From Ignavibacteria bacterium (GTDB lineage: Bacteria; Bacteroidota; Ignavibacteria; Kapaibacteriales; UBA961): 64,000 bases of DNA. A program made the translations under genes and the position numbers. Each line of letters starts with the position of its first letter. Position 1 is the stretch's first letter. Shown here piece after piece: positions 10,873-21,098 of this stretch. Where the stretch lies: positions 1 through 64,000 of the forward strand of contig JADJXV010000002.1 in NCBI GenBank assembly GCA_016720145.1, in the 5' to 3' direction. The notes below the pieces were generated by a model. That model was given only the letters and a program-made list of their open reading frames with translations, had not been told where the DNA came from and searched no databases.

Positions 10873-12070
10873 ATGAATACTACTATTCCACTCAGCATTT
10901 CCGAACTCACGAATGATATCCGCCTTCTGCTCGAAGAAGGTATCGGCAGCCGTGAGCGTCGTCGGTGAAATTTCCAATTATGTCAATCATTCATCCGGAC
11001 ATCGGTATTTTACGCTCAAGGATGACAAAGCGCAGATCTCGGGCGTTCTCTGGCGCGGTAAACCGCTTGGTTTTCAACCTCGTAATGGGATGAAAGTCGT
11101 CGCAGCCGGCAAAATCGCCGTCTTTCCGCCACAAGGTAAATACCAACTCGACTGTTTTACCCTCACACCACTTGGAATTGGAGAATTACAACGTCAATTC
11201 GAAGAACTCAAGCAAAAGCTGAATGCGCTCGGATGGTTCGACTCCGCGCGCAAGCAAGCTCTCCCCCGCCTGCCGATGAGAATTGGTGTAATTACCTCCA
11301 AAACCGGAGCAGCTATTCAGGATATATGTTCGACCCTCGCACGGCGTTTTCCTGTGTGCGAAGTGATTCTGCGTCCTGCACTTGTGCAAGGCGAAGGCGC
11401 GGCCGAGGATATCGCCGAGGCAATACGTGAGATGAATCGCAAGCGGGCGTGTGATGTATTAATTGTAGGTCGTGGTGGAGGCTCGATTGAGGATTTATGG
11501 GCATTTAATACCGAAATTGTGGCAACGGCGATTTACGAATCACGCTTGCCGATTATCTCGGCGGTGGGACATGAAATTGACTTCACGATCGCTGATTTTG
11601 TCGCCGATGCTCGCGCAGCCACACCGACTGCGGCGGCCGAGATGGTGACTCCTGTGCCGTCCGCGCAATTTTCAGAGTATTTTTCGATGACAGAAATACG
11701 CTTGCAACGCGTTATCAAACAAGAACTTCAAACTCTCCGCCGCAAAGTAAATAATGCCGGGGATAGTTCGGCCTTCCGTCGGGTCGGCGAACGACTCCGC
11801 ACCTTTACGCAGCAATGTGACACGTCAGAAATCCGCATGGCACAGGCGATGCGCCGCGCGATAGTTCAGGCGAAATCACGCCTCGACGCGCTCGAACTCC
11901 ACACAAAGTCTGCTCATCCGTTTGCGCCGCTCAAGCGTGGATTTGCGATTCTAAAACAAGGCGAACATATTCTCCGCGCCGATGAATCGCTCAAAAGTAT
12001 CCTGGAAATTGAGATTGTTCGCGCCGAGGAAACAGCATCGGCGACAATTCAGAATGTTTATAAAAAATAA
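10873..12070 (+). CDS. xseA: Exodeoxyribonuclease VII large subunit, frameshifted near the N-terminus
   Basis: From the ATG at 10873 the protein begins MNTTIPLSISELTNDIRLLL, the normal XseA OB-fold start, but runs into a stop after 'GIGSRERRR'. Removing one C at 10950-10951 restores 'EEGIGSVSVVGEISNYVNHS' and the rest of the gene, about 398 aa in total. Downstream blocks 'GVITSKTGAAIQDI', 'IVGRGGGSIEDLWAFN' and 'ISAVGHEIDFTIADFVADAR' are diagnostic. The enzyme degrades single-stranded DNA together with XseB, which is not adjacent here. A sequencing indel is the likeliest explanation. A downstream in-frame ATG at 10913 also gives an ORF, but it lacks the conserved N-terminus. Confidence 0.9.
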
Positions 12071-12084
12071 CGACTTATACAAGC

Positions 12085-12705
12085 ATGAGTACTAGCAACG
12101 GACACGTGCTTCAAATTCCTACTACCGAGCAAGTACAAATGCTCCGGAATGTCATCGAACGCTTCATTGAGCCAAGTGAAGAAGAGTGGGAGGCATTCGC
12201 TCTGCCACTTCGTTTGAGGCATATTCCCAAAAATGGATTTTTTCTGAAAGAGGGCGAAGTTTGTTCGCATGTTGGATTTATTCTCCGCGGCTTGGTGCGG
12301 TACTATCATGTCAAGGACGGCAATGAATACTGCGGAAATTTTTCCTTTGAGAATAGTTTCGTTACTGAGTATGACTCCTTTCTCAATCGCACTCCCTCCC
12401 GTTATTCTTTTTCCGCACTTGAGCCCACCGATGTGCTCGTCTTTCACTACGAGGATACGCAGAAAGCATATCATAAATATAAGACTTGGGAGCGTTTTGG
12501 ACGGCTAATTGCCGAGCGAATCTTCGTCGAAGTGCAGCGCCGGAAAAATTCACTCGTTTTTGACTCACCCGAACAGCAATATCTCTCCTTAATAGCCGAT
12601 CGCCCCAAAGTCATCGAACGTGTTCCACAGCACATGATCGCCACTTATCTCGGTATTAGTTCTGTGCATTTGAGTCGGATTCGGCGCAAGCTTTCGGGGA
12701 AGTAA
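12085..12705 (+). CDS. Crp/Fnr-family transcriptional regulator
   Basis: 206 aa. Residues ~35-120 form a cNMP-binding-like beta barrel ('HIPKNGFFLKEGEVCSHVGF', 'GLVRYYHVKDGNEYCGNFSF'). The C-terminus is a winged helix with 'VPQHMIATYLGISSVHLSRI' as recognition helix region. The canonical RxS/T cyclic-nucleotide phosphate-binding motif is not obvious, so the ligand is unknown. It begins 14 bases after xseA in the same direction and may share its transcript. Confidence 0.85.
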   Translation: MSTSNGHVLQIPTTEQVQMLRNVIERFIEPSEEEWEAFALPLRLRHIPKNGFFLKEGEVCSHVGFILRGLVRYYHVKDGNEYCGNFSFENSFVTEYDSFLNRTPSRYSFSALEPTDVLVFHYEDTQKAYHKYKTWERFGRLIAERIFVEVQRRKNSLVFDSPEQQYLSLIADRPKVIERVPQHMIATYLGISSVHLSRIRRKLSGK

Positions 12706-12712
12706 GCTTTTT

Positions 12713-12846
12713 AATGCTGTCAAGGAAAGAAATTGGCATTGTATCTGAGACTTCGACAAGCTCAGTCTGACTAACAGCTTACAGTCACCCTGAGCTTGTC
12801 GAAGGGTTCAATTACTTACCTATTTTTTCGTACGTTGACAACAATG
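12713..12846. mobile_element. ~134-bp palindromic element, diverged copy
   Basis: It starts AATGCTGTCAAGG and ends TTGACAACAATG, with internal ACTTCGACAAGCTCAG (about 12,750-12,765) and its inverted partner CTGAGCTTGTCGAAGGGTTC (12,790-12,809), then AATTACTTACCTATTT. The same layout occurs at 54,194-54,329. No target duplication is visible here. It lies in the gap 12,706-13,107, which contains no gene. Confidence 0.75.
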
Positions 12847-12909
12847 GTGAGCACTCCTCTACCGAGCCGCTCGCGGGGAAGCGAGGGGCTCGGGAAGATA
12901 CAAATGTCG

Positions 12910-12933
12910 AGGGCGTAATGAAAATTACGCCCT
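12910..12933. terminator. Hairpin downstream of the Crp-family gene
   Basis: A perfect 10-bp stem AGGGCGTAAT / ATTACGCCCT with a GAAA tetraloop. Only a weak U-tract follows, so terminator function is plausible but not certain. Confidence 0.6.
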
Positions 12934-13107
12934 ATTCTATTTCAACGGAACATAAATCATAACAGATTGGTTATTTTATAGACGTCAATGTACAATTCAG
13001 CCTAAAATTGAGTTTTAATTGTGAAACGGACAAAAGATAATACTATGTAATTTCGCAGTAGATAATAATCAAATCATTGTATTTATCTTCTTTCATAAAG
13101 AGTTATT

Positions 13108-14606
13108 ATGAAAATTCTTCTTTCTCTCCTTGTAGTGGCATTTCTGGGTTCTATTTCTATATATGCTCAAAAACCTGTACAAGACTTGCCTGAATTGCAA
13201 GAATGGTATTCGTGGCCTGGTGCTCTGGGTTCAAATATTTCTTATCTGCCGGGCTTTAGTGCTCAAGGCGGTATGAATGCTGTAACTCAACTTCGTAGTG
13301 GTGACCCTACATGGTTCAATCAGTTTGCTTATGATACGGTAAGTAGATTTCAGTGGAAAGAACTTGGCTCGCACTATGTAGTTTCTGTAGATTTTAATAA
13401 CGATGGAATACCGGATTATATGGATACACGAGGTCGTATCTATACCGGATTAAAGAAGGGCGAAATGCCAAATCCCGAACCAGTTCAAACACTATCACGG
13501 GGTAGTTTTTTGTGGGCAAGCGTTGGAGATTTTAACGGGGATGGGTATCAAGATATATTTGCACCAAATTCAGGTAAAGACTTTGAGATAATATTTGGAG
13601 GTAAGGATATTACCAAAATACGTCGAACAATACTTTCTATGCCTCCATATTCAATGTCTGACCAATGGCAAATGATAAGCGCTTATGTAAATGAGGAAGG
13701 TAATGGTCGTTTAATTAGTTCTCGTAGATCTGATTTCAGCGAGGGCTTTTACTTATACGGTCTAACATTCGAAACAACACCGAATGATTCGGTTGTAGTG
13801 AATTTGAAGGTACTATCGGCTATTGAGGTGTTAAAGCAAACAAATGACCAGCAAATATTTGAGAAATATGTGTATAGCTTTTATCAAAGTAAGGTAAAAA
13901 AAGAATACTCTTTGATAATTCATACTGCTCAGGTTGGTAGCAACCCAGGTGAAAGCAGAGGGTATGCAGTTGAGCAAGATAAATTTCGGTATGTAGCAAC
14001 AATGTTGCAGCAACAGTGCCCTTTGGCTGCCTTTCGGGAAGTATTGACGGAGACAGTGTGGAAGATTTTGTGACTTCGGGTTTAATTAAGAAAAACAATG
14101 TATATCAACGAGGGTTTTTAGTTAACTCGGGAAATCCTGTTACAAATCCTTCCCTTTGTTTTTATTTTATTACTAGTAATGCCGTAATGAATGAAGATGT
14201 TAAATACATAGGTGATGTAACCGGTGACGGAATAGGAGATGTTGCCTATGGATGTGCTTCAAATGGTGATTTTCGTATTTTCAAAGGCATAGACTGGCGT
14301 AAACTATCCGTCGAAACAGAAGCATTGAAAGCAGACTTCACTCTCAAGCAAACCGAACCGAATCCGATGGGTAAGGATAACAAGGCAATTCTTCCGGCTA
14401 CAATTGCTCGTACAGGTATTTATACCCTCGAAGTATTTGACTTAACAGGAAAACGAATTGGCGAACTCTTTAAAGGTGAATTACCTGTAGGAGAAGTACG
14501 AATACCGTTTGATGTAAAAGCTCTGAACATTTCATCAGGAATGTTTACGCTTCGACTGTCAGATGGCAAACGTACTCAAGAACGCGCTTTTGTCATTAAC
14601 CGATAA
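13108..14606 (+). CDS. FG-GAP/VCBS-type secreted protein with T9SS sorting domain, frameshifted
   Basis: About 499 aa if one base is restored between 13,991 and 14,016. The first frame (13108-14073) has a signal peptide (MKILLSLLVVAFLGSISIYA) and Asp-rich calcium-loop repeats such as VDFNNDGIPDYMD and VGDFNGDGYQDIF, as in FG-GAP propellers. The second frame resumes with 'VPFGCLSGSIDGDSVEDFV', has another repeat ('IGDVTGDGIGDVAYG'), and ends in a type A sorting domain ('QTEPNPMGKDNK' to the C-terminus). It is probably a surface or secreted beta-propeller. Whether the break is real or an assembly indel cannot be told here. Confidence 0.8.
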
Positions 14607-14893
14607 TCCAAGAAGAAAAACAATAAAAAACTTTATCATGTGAAATTCAATTCCTCTGACGATTGTTGTTGTTTGATAGAAGAATTCCGGTATAGGGTCG
14701 ATTTGTATTCACCAAAAACAAAGCACAACCAGACTAAATTCAATCCGCCTCTACACAAAATCTATTTTTCACAAAAATTGATATAAAACCTCATTAAATA
14801 ACATTTGTTATCGTTCCCACCAATCACCCTACCGTATTTTTGCGCTGTAATTTCAATTTCTTTCCTCTTTAAGTATTATTTTTAGGAGTGCTT

Positions 14894-17191
14894 ATGGTTC
14901 GGTTGTCTAGCCACTTTTTCGGTGCATTGTTCATAGTTTTATCCGCACTTTCCCTCCACGCACAGCAGCCCAAGGGCGCAATTGAAGGTACAATTATCGA
15001 CCGCGACACCAAGCAGCCTATCAATAAGGCAAAGGTCACTGTTCTTAAGATCAAACGTACTACCATTAGCGACTCGCTTGGTCGATTCCGTATCGACGGG
15101 CTCGAATCAGGCACGTATTCGTTGGGAATTATGGCGCTTGAATATCGCAATATCGTCAAAACAGATATTCGCGTCGGACCGGCGCAAAGCGCGAAAATTA
15201 CCCTAGAATTACAGCAATGGGAGACAACGTCCAGCGATGTAGTTATATCAGCGAATAAAGATAAATTCTTTGAAAATAATGAAAATACACGCGTCAGTTC
15301 TAATATGCTATCCCAGGAGGAAGTGCGCCGCGCGCCGGGCGCTGTAGAAGATGTTAGCCGTATGGTGCAAGGTTTGCCGGGAGTGGTCACCGCCTCCGAT
15401 GCCCGCAATGACATCATTGCACGTGGCGGGAGTCCATCGGAGAATTTCATTATGATAGACGGTATCGAAGTACCGAATATTAATCATTATGCCACGCAGG
15501 GCGCTTCGGGTGGACCGATTGGAATGATCAATGTTGATTTTCTTCAGGATGTGAATTTCAGTGCCGGCGGTTTCGGTGTGAAATACGGCGACCGCCTGTC
15601 TTCTATTATGGATATCACCTATCGTGAAGGCGACAAACATGGAATTCATGGCAAAGTCGATATTGGGCTCGGCGGCGGTGGGATAATTCTCGAAGGTCCA
15701 TTACAAACAGATAGAAGTTCATTTCTGATTTCAGCTCGGCGCAGTTATCTCGATCTCATCATCGGCGGTACCGGGCTGACGGCAATACCGAATTACTGGA
15801 ATTTTAATACCAAAGCCACCTATATTCTGAGTCAATCTCACAAGTTGACCTTCATTGGACTTGGCGGAATTGATGCAATTACTTTTGATGATTTTGGAGC
15901 TGAAGCATCTCCATTTTTGAGCAAGCGAACGTACACCGGATGGCAGGGACTCGCAGGGATTTCAGATAGCTGGCTCGTCAGCCCGAACTGTTTTATACGT
16001 TCGTCAATTTCGGCGAATGCGTATAATGTTGATTTTCAGAGAGATACAGTGGGGCGCAATCAAAATTACAACCGCGCTCTCGAACGTGAATTCCTCTTTC
16101 GTTCGGATATTTCCTACCGAATATCTTCATCCGATTTATTGGAAATCGGGCTCACGGCGAAGTCGATTCAAGCGAAAAACGAACTCTACGACGAGCCGGC
16201 GACCGATGGCGCAGGTGTGCAGCGTCCGGGGATTTTGCTCGACATGACGACAAACGCGACGAAGGCAGGAGTATTCGGACAATTCACGCATTCGTTCCTT
16301 GGTGTGCTGGATGTTACGGCCGGCGTGCGGCTCGATTACTTCAGTTATCTCAATTCTCCGGTGGCATTTTCGCCGAGAATTTCGGCGAGCTATCAGGCGA
16401 CGGAGAATATCCGGTTAAATGTTTCGGGTGGATTGTACGCGCAGGCACCGCCGCTGTTTTGGCTCATTGGTGATCCGCGAAATAAAGACTTAGAATTCAT
16501 GAAAACGACGCAACTTATTGCAGGAATTGAATATTTACCGGTTGAAGATATCAAAATTACGCTCGAAGTATTCTCCAAAGAATATAAAGATTACCCGACA
16601 AGCGTGCTCAATCCGCAGTATTCGTATTCGAATGCGGGCACGGATTATAATCTCAACAACGAGTATCTCTTGCCGGCGAGCACCGGTTATGCGCGTGGTG
16701 TGGAGGTGTTTTTTCATAAAAAATTGACCGACCGCTTGTATTCGATGATTAATTACGGGTATTCGCAGATTCGCTTCACCGCGCTTGACGGCGTTGAGCG
16801 TCCGAGCAGCTTCGATTTTCAGCACATTTTTACGCTGATTGGCGGGTATAAATTGATGGATAATTTAGACTTCAGTATGAAATTCCGCTATGGCGGCGGG
16901 CGGCCGATTACGCCGTTCAACACGCAGCTTTCCGAACAAGCCCGTACGGGAGTCTTTGATTTTACGAGATTTAACAGCGAACGTCTCGATGATTATTATC
17001 GACTCGACTTGCGAGTTGACTATCGGATGTCACTTGGTGAAGGAATCAACATGCTCGTGTTTTTTGACGCACAAAATGCGACCAATCGCGCTAATATCGA
17101 GAATCCGGTGTGGAATGAAAAGACGAATAAAGCCGATCGCATTCTGCAATGGCAATTTTTGCCGGTAGGCGGAGTGAAGGTGGAATTTTAA
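14894..17191 (+). CDS. TonB-dependent outer-membrane receptor with N-terminal carboxypeptidase-like domain
   Basis: 765 aa from the ATG at 14894, with TAGGAG just upstream. Signal peptide to about residue 24 (ALSLHAQ). Residues ~28-108 form a CarboxypepD_reg-like beta-sandwich ('GAIEGTIIDRDTKQPINKAK'). A plug domain follows ('VVTASDARNDIIARGGSPSE', 'MIDGIEVPNINHYATQGASG'), then a 22-strand-type barrel rich in aromatic, alternating strands ending in '...GGVKVEF'. It should import a large or scarce substrate using TonB energy. No substrate-binding partner is adjacent. A TATTTTTG box at 14835-14842 may drive it. Confidence 0.9.
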   Translation: MVRLSSHFFGALFIVLSALSLHAQQPKGAIEGTIIDRDTKQPINKAKVTVLKIKRTTISDSLGRFRIDGLESGTYSLGIMALEYRNIVKTDIRVGPAQSAKITLELQQWETTSSDVVISANKDKFFENNENTRVSSNMLSQEEVRRAPGAVEDVSRMVQGLPGVVTASDARNDIIARGGSPSENFIMIDGIEVPNINHYATQGASGGPIGMINVDFLQDVNFSAGGFGVKYGDRLSSIMDITYREGDKHGIHGKVDIGLGGGGIILEGPLQTDRSSFLISARRSYLDLIIGGTGLTAIPNYWNFNTKATYILSQSHKLTFIGLGGIDAITFDDFGAEASPFLSKRTYTGWQGLAGISDSWLVSPNCFIRSSISANAYNVDFQRDTVGRNQNYNRALEREFLFRSDISYRISSSDLLEIGLTAKSIQAKNELYDEPATDGAGVQRPGILLDMTTNATKAGVFGQFTHSFLGVLDVTAGVRLDYFSYLNSPVAFSPRISASYQATENIRLNVSGGLYAQAPPLFWLIGDPRNKDLEFMKTTQLIAGIEYLPVEDIKITLEVFSKEYKDYPTSVLNPQYSYSNAGTDYNLNNEYLLPASTGYARGVEVFFHKKLTDRLYSMINYGYSQIRFTALDGVERPSSFDFQHIFTLIGGYKLMDNLDFSMKFRYGGGRPITPFNTQLSEQARTGVFDFTRFNSERLDDYYRLDLRVDYRMSLGEGINMLVFFDAQNATNRANIENPVWNEKTNKADRILQWQFLPVGGVKVEF

Positions 17192-17213
17192 AGCGGGAAC
17201 GAATACACTGCAA

Positions 17214-17244
17214 CAAAAAAAAGCCGCTCTTTTGGAGCGGCTTT
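17214..17244. terminator. Bidirectional terminator between the TonB receptor and HU genes
   Basis: Stem AAAGCCGCTC (17220-17229) and GAGCGGCTTT (17235-17244) with a 5-base loop. On the minus strand it is followed by a run of T, suited to ending HU transcription. Confidence 0.88.
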
Positions 17245-17295
17245 CAGTTCTTTAGCGAACATTACGAAAGTTTCAAGATTGAAAAACAGTATCAA

Positions 17296-17571
17296 TTATT
17301 CATTGACGACTGTTTTGAGGGTTTTACCGGGAGCGAATCGTGGAACTTTGCGGGCGGCGATTTGAACTGCCTCCCCGGTGCGAGGATTTTTCCCTTGACG
17401 TGCGCTTCTATTCGACACATCGAAAGTACCAAATCCTATGAGCGAGACTGACTCGCCTTTTCCTAATTGTTCGGTAATAGCGCCTACCATACCGTTGAGT
17501 GCTTTTTCACTCTGTGCTTTGGTCAAACCTGACTTTTCAGCAATGCTTGCGACTAATTCCTGTTTATTCAC
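17296..17571 (-). CDS. HU-family nucleoid DNA-binding protein
   Basis: 91 aa, typical HU length. It starts MNKQELVASIAEKSGLTKAQ and contains 'LIGFGTFDVSNRSARQGKNP' and 'RKVPRFAPGKTLK', the conserved beta-arm region that wraps the DNA minor groove. It bends and compacts DNA. A strong GGGAGGG ribosome site precedes the start. IHF is a less likely alternative. Confidence 0.95.
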   Translation of the reverse strand: MNKQELVASIAEKSGLTKAQSEKALNGMVGAITEQLGKGESVSLIGFGTFDVSNRSARQGKNPRTGEAVQIAARKVPRFAPGKTLKTVVNE

Positions 17572-17825
17572 GAATGCCCTCCCTTCTAAAAATTCTACAA
17601 TAGTTAATTGCGTCGCAAAATTAGTTTATTTCACTTCATCTGTCAAGCATTATTTTCATAGAATGTAGATTTCATGCGGTTTTCGGGTATTTTTTGTAGA
17701 ATTAAGTCTATAAAAGTAGATTATTGGACAAATTCAATCAAAAAACACAGTACTATTCATGTTTTCATGCCTGTAGTAGTTAGCTGACTATTTTGAAAAT
17801 TGATGATGCCGGCAATTTTTCCGGC

Positions 17826-20800
17826 TTAATCACTCTTCATCGTATCGATGATCGCTTGTAATAAATTATAGGATTTGACAGTATCGGGATGCTCCATCCC
17901 ACCTAATTGCATGCGGATGGAAAAAGCACTCTGTACAGGATTAAGCGCAGATTGGTATTCTCCTTTTTCTACTAAATACTCAGAATATGAGTGAAAGCTT
18001 GAAGCTGTATCGGGATGATTGTTTCCAAGTGACATCTGCCGCATGGCAATTGCACGGAGAAAACAATGATTAGCTTCGTCGTATTTTTCGACCCGTGCTA
18101 ATAATTCAGCGAGCGTTTGAAGAGTCTCGGCGGTCGAGGAATGTTCATTTCCAAGAGTACGTTCACGAATTGCAAGTGCTTGTTTCAGAACATCTTCCGC
18201 TACAATATAATCACCTTTTTCGTAGAGTAATTCCCCTAGCTGATGAAGAGTTGAAGAGTAATTAGGGTGATGTTCACCGAGTGTCTTGCTCCACAATGTC
18301 AATAACTGACGATAGATTTGTTCTGCCTGTTCGTAATTTGCTTTCAATCGCAGAATATGCGCTACATTACCCATACTGACAGCCACATCAGGATGCTCTT
18401 CGCCATAGAGAGCTTTTTGAATTTCGACAGCCCTTCTGCAATGTATTTCTGCTGAATTGAGCTCACCTTTACTACATAAAAGCTGTCCAATATTATTCAA
18501 GCTTTGAGCAGTTAGAGGATGATTATTCCCGAAATTCACGCTTCGCACTGTCAAAGCACGCTGCAAAAGCGGCTCGGCCGATTCAGTATTTCCTTGGGCA
18601 AAATACAACATACCCATGTCGTTAAGGTTATGGGCGACAATGGGATGGGACGAACCGTACATCGCTTCTGCTATTGCGAGAGCGGTGCGAAGGAACGTCT
18701 CAGCATCGAGATAATTCCCTTTTTCAAATAACAATGTCCCGAGCTGATTCAGACTATCGAGAGTGGCTTGCTCAAGTGTCCCGAGATGCTTATCACGGAG
18801 CATAAGAGCACGTCGTAAATAGGGCTCAGCGCTGTCAAAATCACCGCTTAAACGGAAAAATTCTCCAATTTCACTCATTGCCTTTGCTAGTATAATCGGA
18901 TTATTCTGTTCTTGTTCATAACGGTAAATAGTATTTCTATAACTATCAACCATCAGTGTATAATCATTGATGGTAAGCCAATACTGCAGCAATTCGTATT
19001 TTTTATGTTCGGTATGAAGGGTAAGAAATATCGGTATCCTCGCCAAACATTCCACAAGTCTTTTGGTCGCACCGGCTTGAAGTAGCTGCCAAGGTAACTC
19101 ATCACATATTCTTGCGGTTACGACACATTCTTGAAAATAATCTGCTACATGAATATGAGCTGTTATTTGGAGATCTATACTATCTATGTATCTTTCTTCG
19201 ACCGCCTGACGCAAATAATGATGAAAAAAACTCATCAATCCTGCGCGCCGGAGGATATGATGTTCGAGCGCGACGAGCAGACTTGATAGTTCCATTCTGC
19301 TCGCGCCGGTCATTTCGAGTAATTCTGTTTCTGAAAGTCCGCGACGTGAAGCCCATAATGATTCAGCCACTTTGCGGACAAGTTGGGTACCGAAATCTTG
19401 TTCTAAGCGTTCGAGTACCTTTTGAAAAAGGTCGGCAATATCAGTAGCAGAAAGGTAGAATTCAATCTGACTGTCTAATTTTTCAAAGTATCCGAAGATG
19501 CGTATTTCTTCTAATAACGTACGTAAAAACAATGGGTTGGACGACTTCGAATCGTGCGCAATTTGCTGCTTTTGTTGTGAAGATAGAGACTTGCCGTATG
19601 CCGACAGATACTTACTTATCAGCATTTCACGTTCTTTTTTGGAGAGGAGCTTTAGTTTCCATTCTGTCCACGAGCGCGAACGTAGAATTTCTAATTCTGC
19701 ACTTTCGACTGCCGAGACAATGAGTCGTACATTCGGTGGAATATACTCGGGGAGCCATCGTAATTGTTCAGGTATTCCTTGTAATTTATCGAGCGCGTCA
19801 ATAATAATTATGAGTCTATCACTTTGAGCGCGGGCTAGCCATAGTGGGAACATAGACTCGAGGAGTTCGGCAGTGGCAGGTATTTCATCATTGAGCGAAT
19901 AGCGCTCTTTAATTTCCGAACACACCCGCCAAATAAAATCCAAATGATCATTTCCGGTTGCAGTAAGTCCTATATTATGGAGAATGATAAATGCATCAGG
20001 GTGATTCGCTCGGTATTCAGATGCCCAATTGGCTAGAAATGCGCTTTTGCCGCAACCTGACTCTCCGGTCAGAATAATCGGCGTCGTGATATCATATTCA
20101 CAATACCGTGTAAGTGCGTTCATCTGGACTTCATTACGGACATATCCCTGGCGATGAGCCGCTCCGAAGGCTTCGTGCGCGAATCGTTCTTTCTCTAATT
20201 GTCCGGGAATTTTATTGGCAGGAAAATGCTTGTTGATGAGCTCAAGAAAGTCTTCGCGGACCGCTTGTCCTAATACTTCCGGTGAAGTGATTTTCTCTCT
20301 GATTTCATGCTTTGCATCTCGTATTTTTTGTTTTAAGTCTTTTAGTCTCATCAATGATTCCGAGGATTCTTCTCCTTGGAAAATTTCACTATTTTCATGG
20401 TCACAAAAGTAGAAAACAGCTTTTAAATCAAGACGTTCCTTCCTCAAAACACCGTGCATGATCTCAATATCCGTCAAGCTGTGATGATCTTCGACTGCAT
20501 GGACAATCCATGGATATTGTTGTAGTAGTTCTGCATCTTTCGCAATATCATCAAGTGTCGGTATCCAGCCATAGCGATTACCAAGAATTCCTATGAAAAA
20601 TGGGCGGCATCGATCTATTTCATCCAAACATACCTTGAGCACTTTACCTTGCTCTGCTTCTTCGGCGGTCACACCCCAGCGCAGGTCAATTTCAGTAAAT
20701 TCCACTCCTCGTTCACGGCATAGCTGCCTCAAACCGGGAAATACTTTTTTGACCAAATACTCACGTTCATCCTGTAAGTCTTGGAATGTTGATGAGATAA

Positions 20801-20837
20801 AGACTCGAATTTCAGGCGTATGATCCTGTTGTGCCAT
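17826..20837 (-). CDS. DUF4062-NTPase-TPR STAND protein
   Basis: 1,003 aa. Residues ~10-110 are a DUF4062 (TIR-like fold) domain with 'RVFISSTFQDLQDEREYLVK', 'EIDLRWGVTAEEAEQGK' and 'CLDEIDRCRPFFIGILGNRY', the pattern known from TEP1/nephrocystin-3-type proteins. A STAND NTPase follows, with Walker A GESGCGKS (258-265) and Walker B LIIIIDALD (342-350). From ~625 to the end come about eight 42-aa TPRs of the kinesin-light-chain kind ('ALAIRERTLGNEHSSTAETL'). There is no signal peptide. The architecture fits a regulated switch in which TPRs sense a ligand and the NTPase oligomerises. Bacterial relatives include antiphage Avs-like proteins, but no defence gene is adjacent, so the role is inferred. 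It stands alone between HU and the peptide-binding operon. Confidence 0.85.
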   Translation of the reverse strand: MAQQDHTPEIRVFISSTFQDLQDEREYLVKKVFPGLRQLCRERGVEFTEIDLRWGVTAEEAEQGKVLKVCLDEIDRCRPFFIGILGNRYGWIPTLDDIAKDAELLQQYPWIVHAVEDHHSLTDIEIMHGVLRKERLDLKAVFYFCDHENSEIFQGEESSESLMRLKDLKQKIRDAKHEIREKITSPEVLGQAVREDFLELINKHFPANKIPGQLEKERFAHEAFGAAHRQGYVRNEVQMNALTRYCEYDITTPIILTGESGCGKSAFLANWASEYRANHPDAFIILHNIGLTATGNDHLDFIWRVCSEIKERYSLNDEIPATAELLESMFPLWLARAQSDRLIIIIDALDKLQGIPEQLRWLPEYIPPNVRLIVSAVESAELEILRSRSWTEWKLKLLSKKEREMLISKYLSAYGKSLSSQQKQQIAHDSKSSNPLFLRTLLEEIRIFGYFEKLDSQIEFYLSATDIADLFQKVLERLEQDFGTQLVRKVAESLWASRRGLSETELLEMTGASRMELSSLLVALEHHILRRAGLMSFFHHYLRQAVEERYIDSIDLQITAHIHVADYFQECVVTARICDELPWQLLQAGATKRLVECLARIPIFLTLHTEHKKYELLQYWLTINDYTLMVDSYRNTIYRYEQEQNNPIILAKAMSEIGEFFRLSGDFDSAEPYLRRALMLRDKHLGTLEQATLDSLNQLGTLLFEKGNYLDAETFLRTALAIAEAMYGSSHPIVAHNLNDMGMLYFAQGNTESAEPLLQRALTVRSVNFGNNHPLTAQSLNNIGQLLCSKGELNSAEIHCRRAVEIQKALYGEEHPDVAVSMGNVAHILRLKANYEQAEQIYRQLLTLWSKTLGEHHPNYSSTLHQLGELLYEKGDYIVAEDVLKQALAIRERTLGNEHSSTAETLQTLAELLARVEKYDEANHCFLRAIAMRQMSLGNNHPDTASSFHSYSEYLVEKGEYQSALNPVQSAFSIRMQLGGMEHPDTVKSYNLLQAIIDTMKSD

Positions 20838-21098
20838 CAGTTTTAATCGCTAAACCTACGTAAATAAATTGTTCGGAAGTAATCATAATAGAGAGCGAAG
20901 ATTTCACATTTTACACGAACACTTGACGTGCAAATTTACGCAAGTTCATAACTATTTCAATACATGAAGTCTTGATTACAATCTAATTCAATTCAGTTAT
21001 TATACAGAAATTTACGTTTCGTGGTTCGATTGTCGAAGCCATGTGTTATTTTGCACAATATTTCTCAATTATTGGCTCACAATTTTAGGATATTTTCA

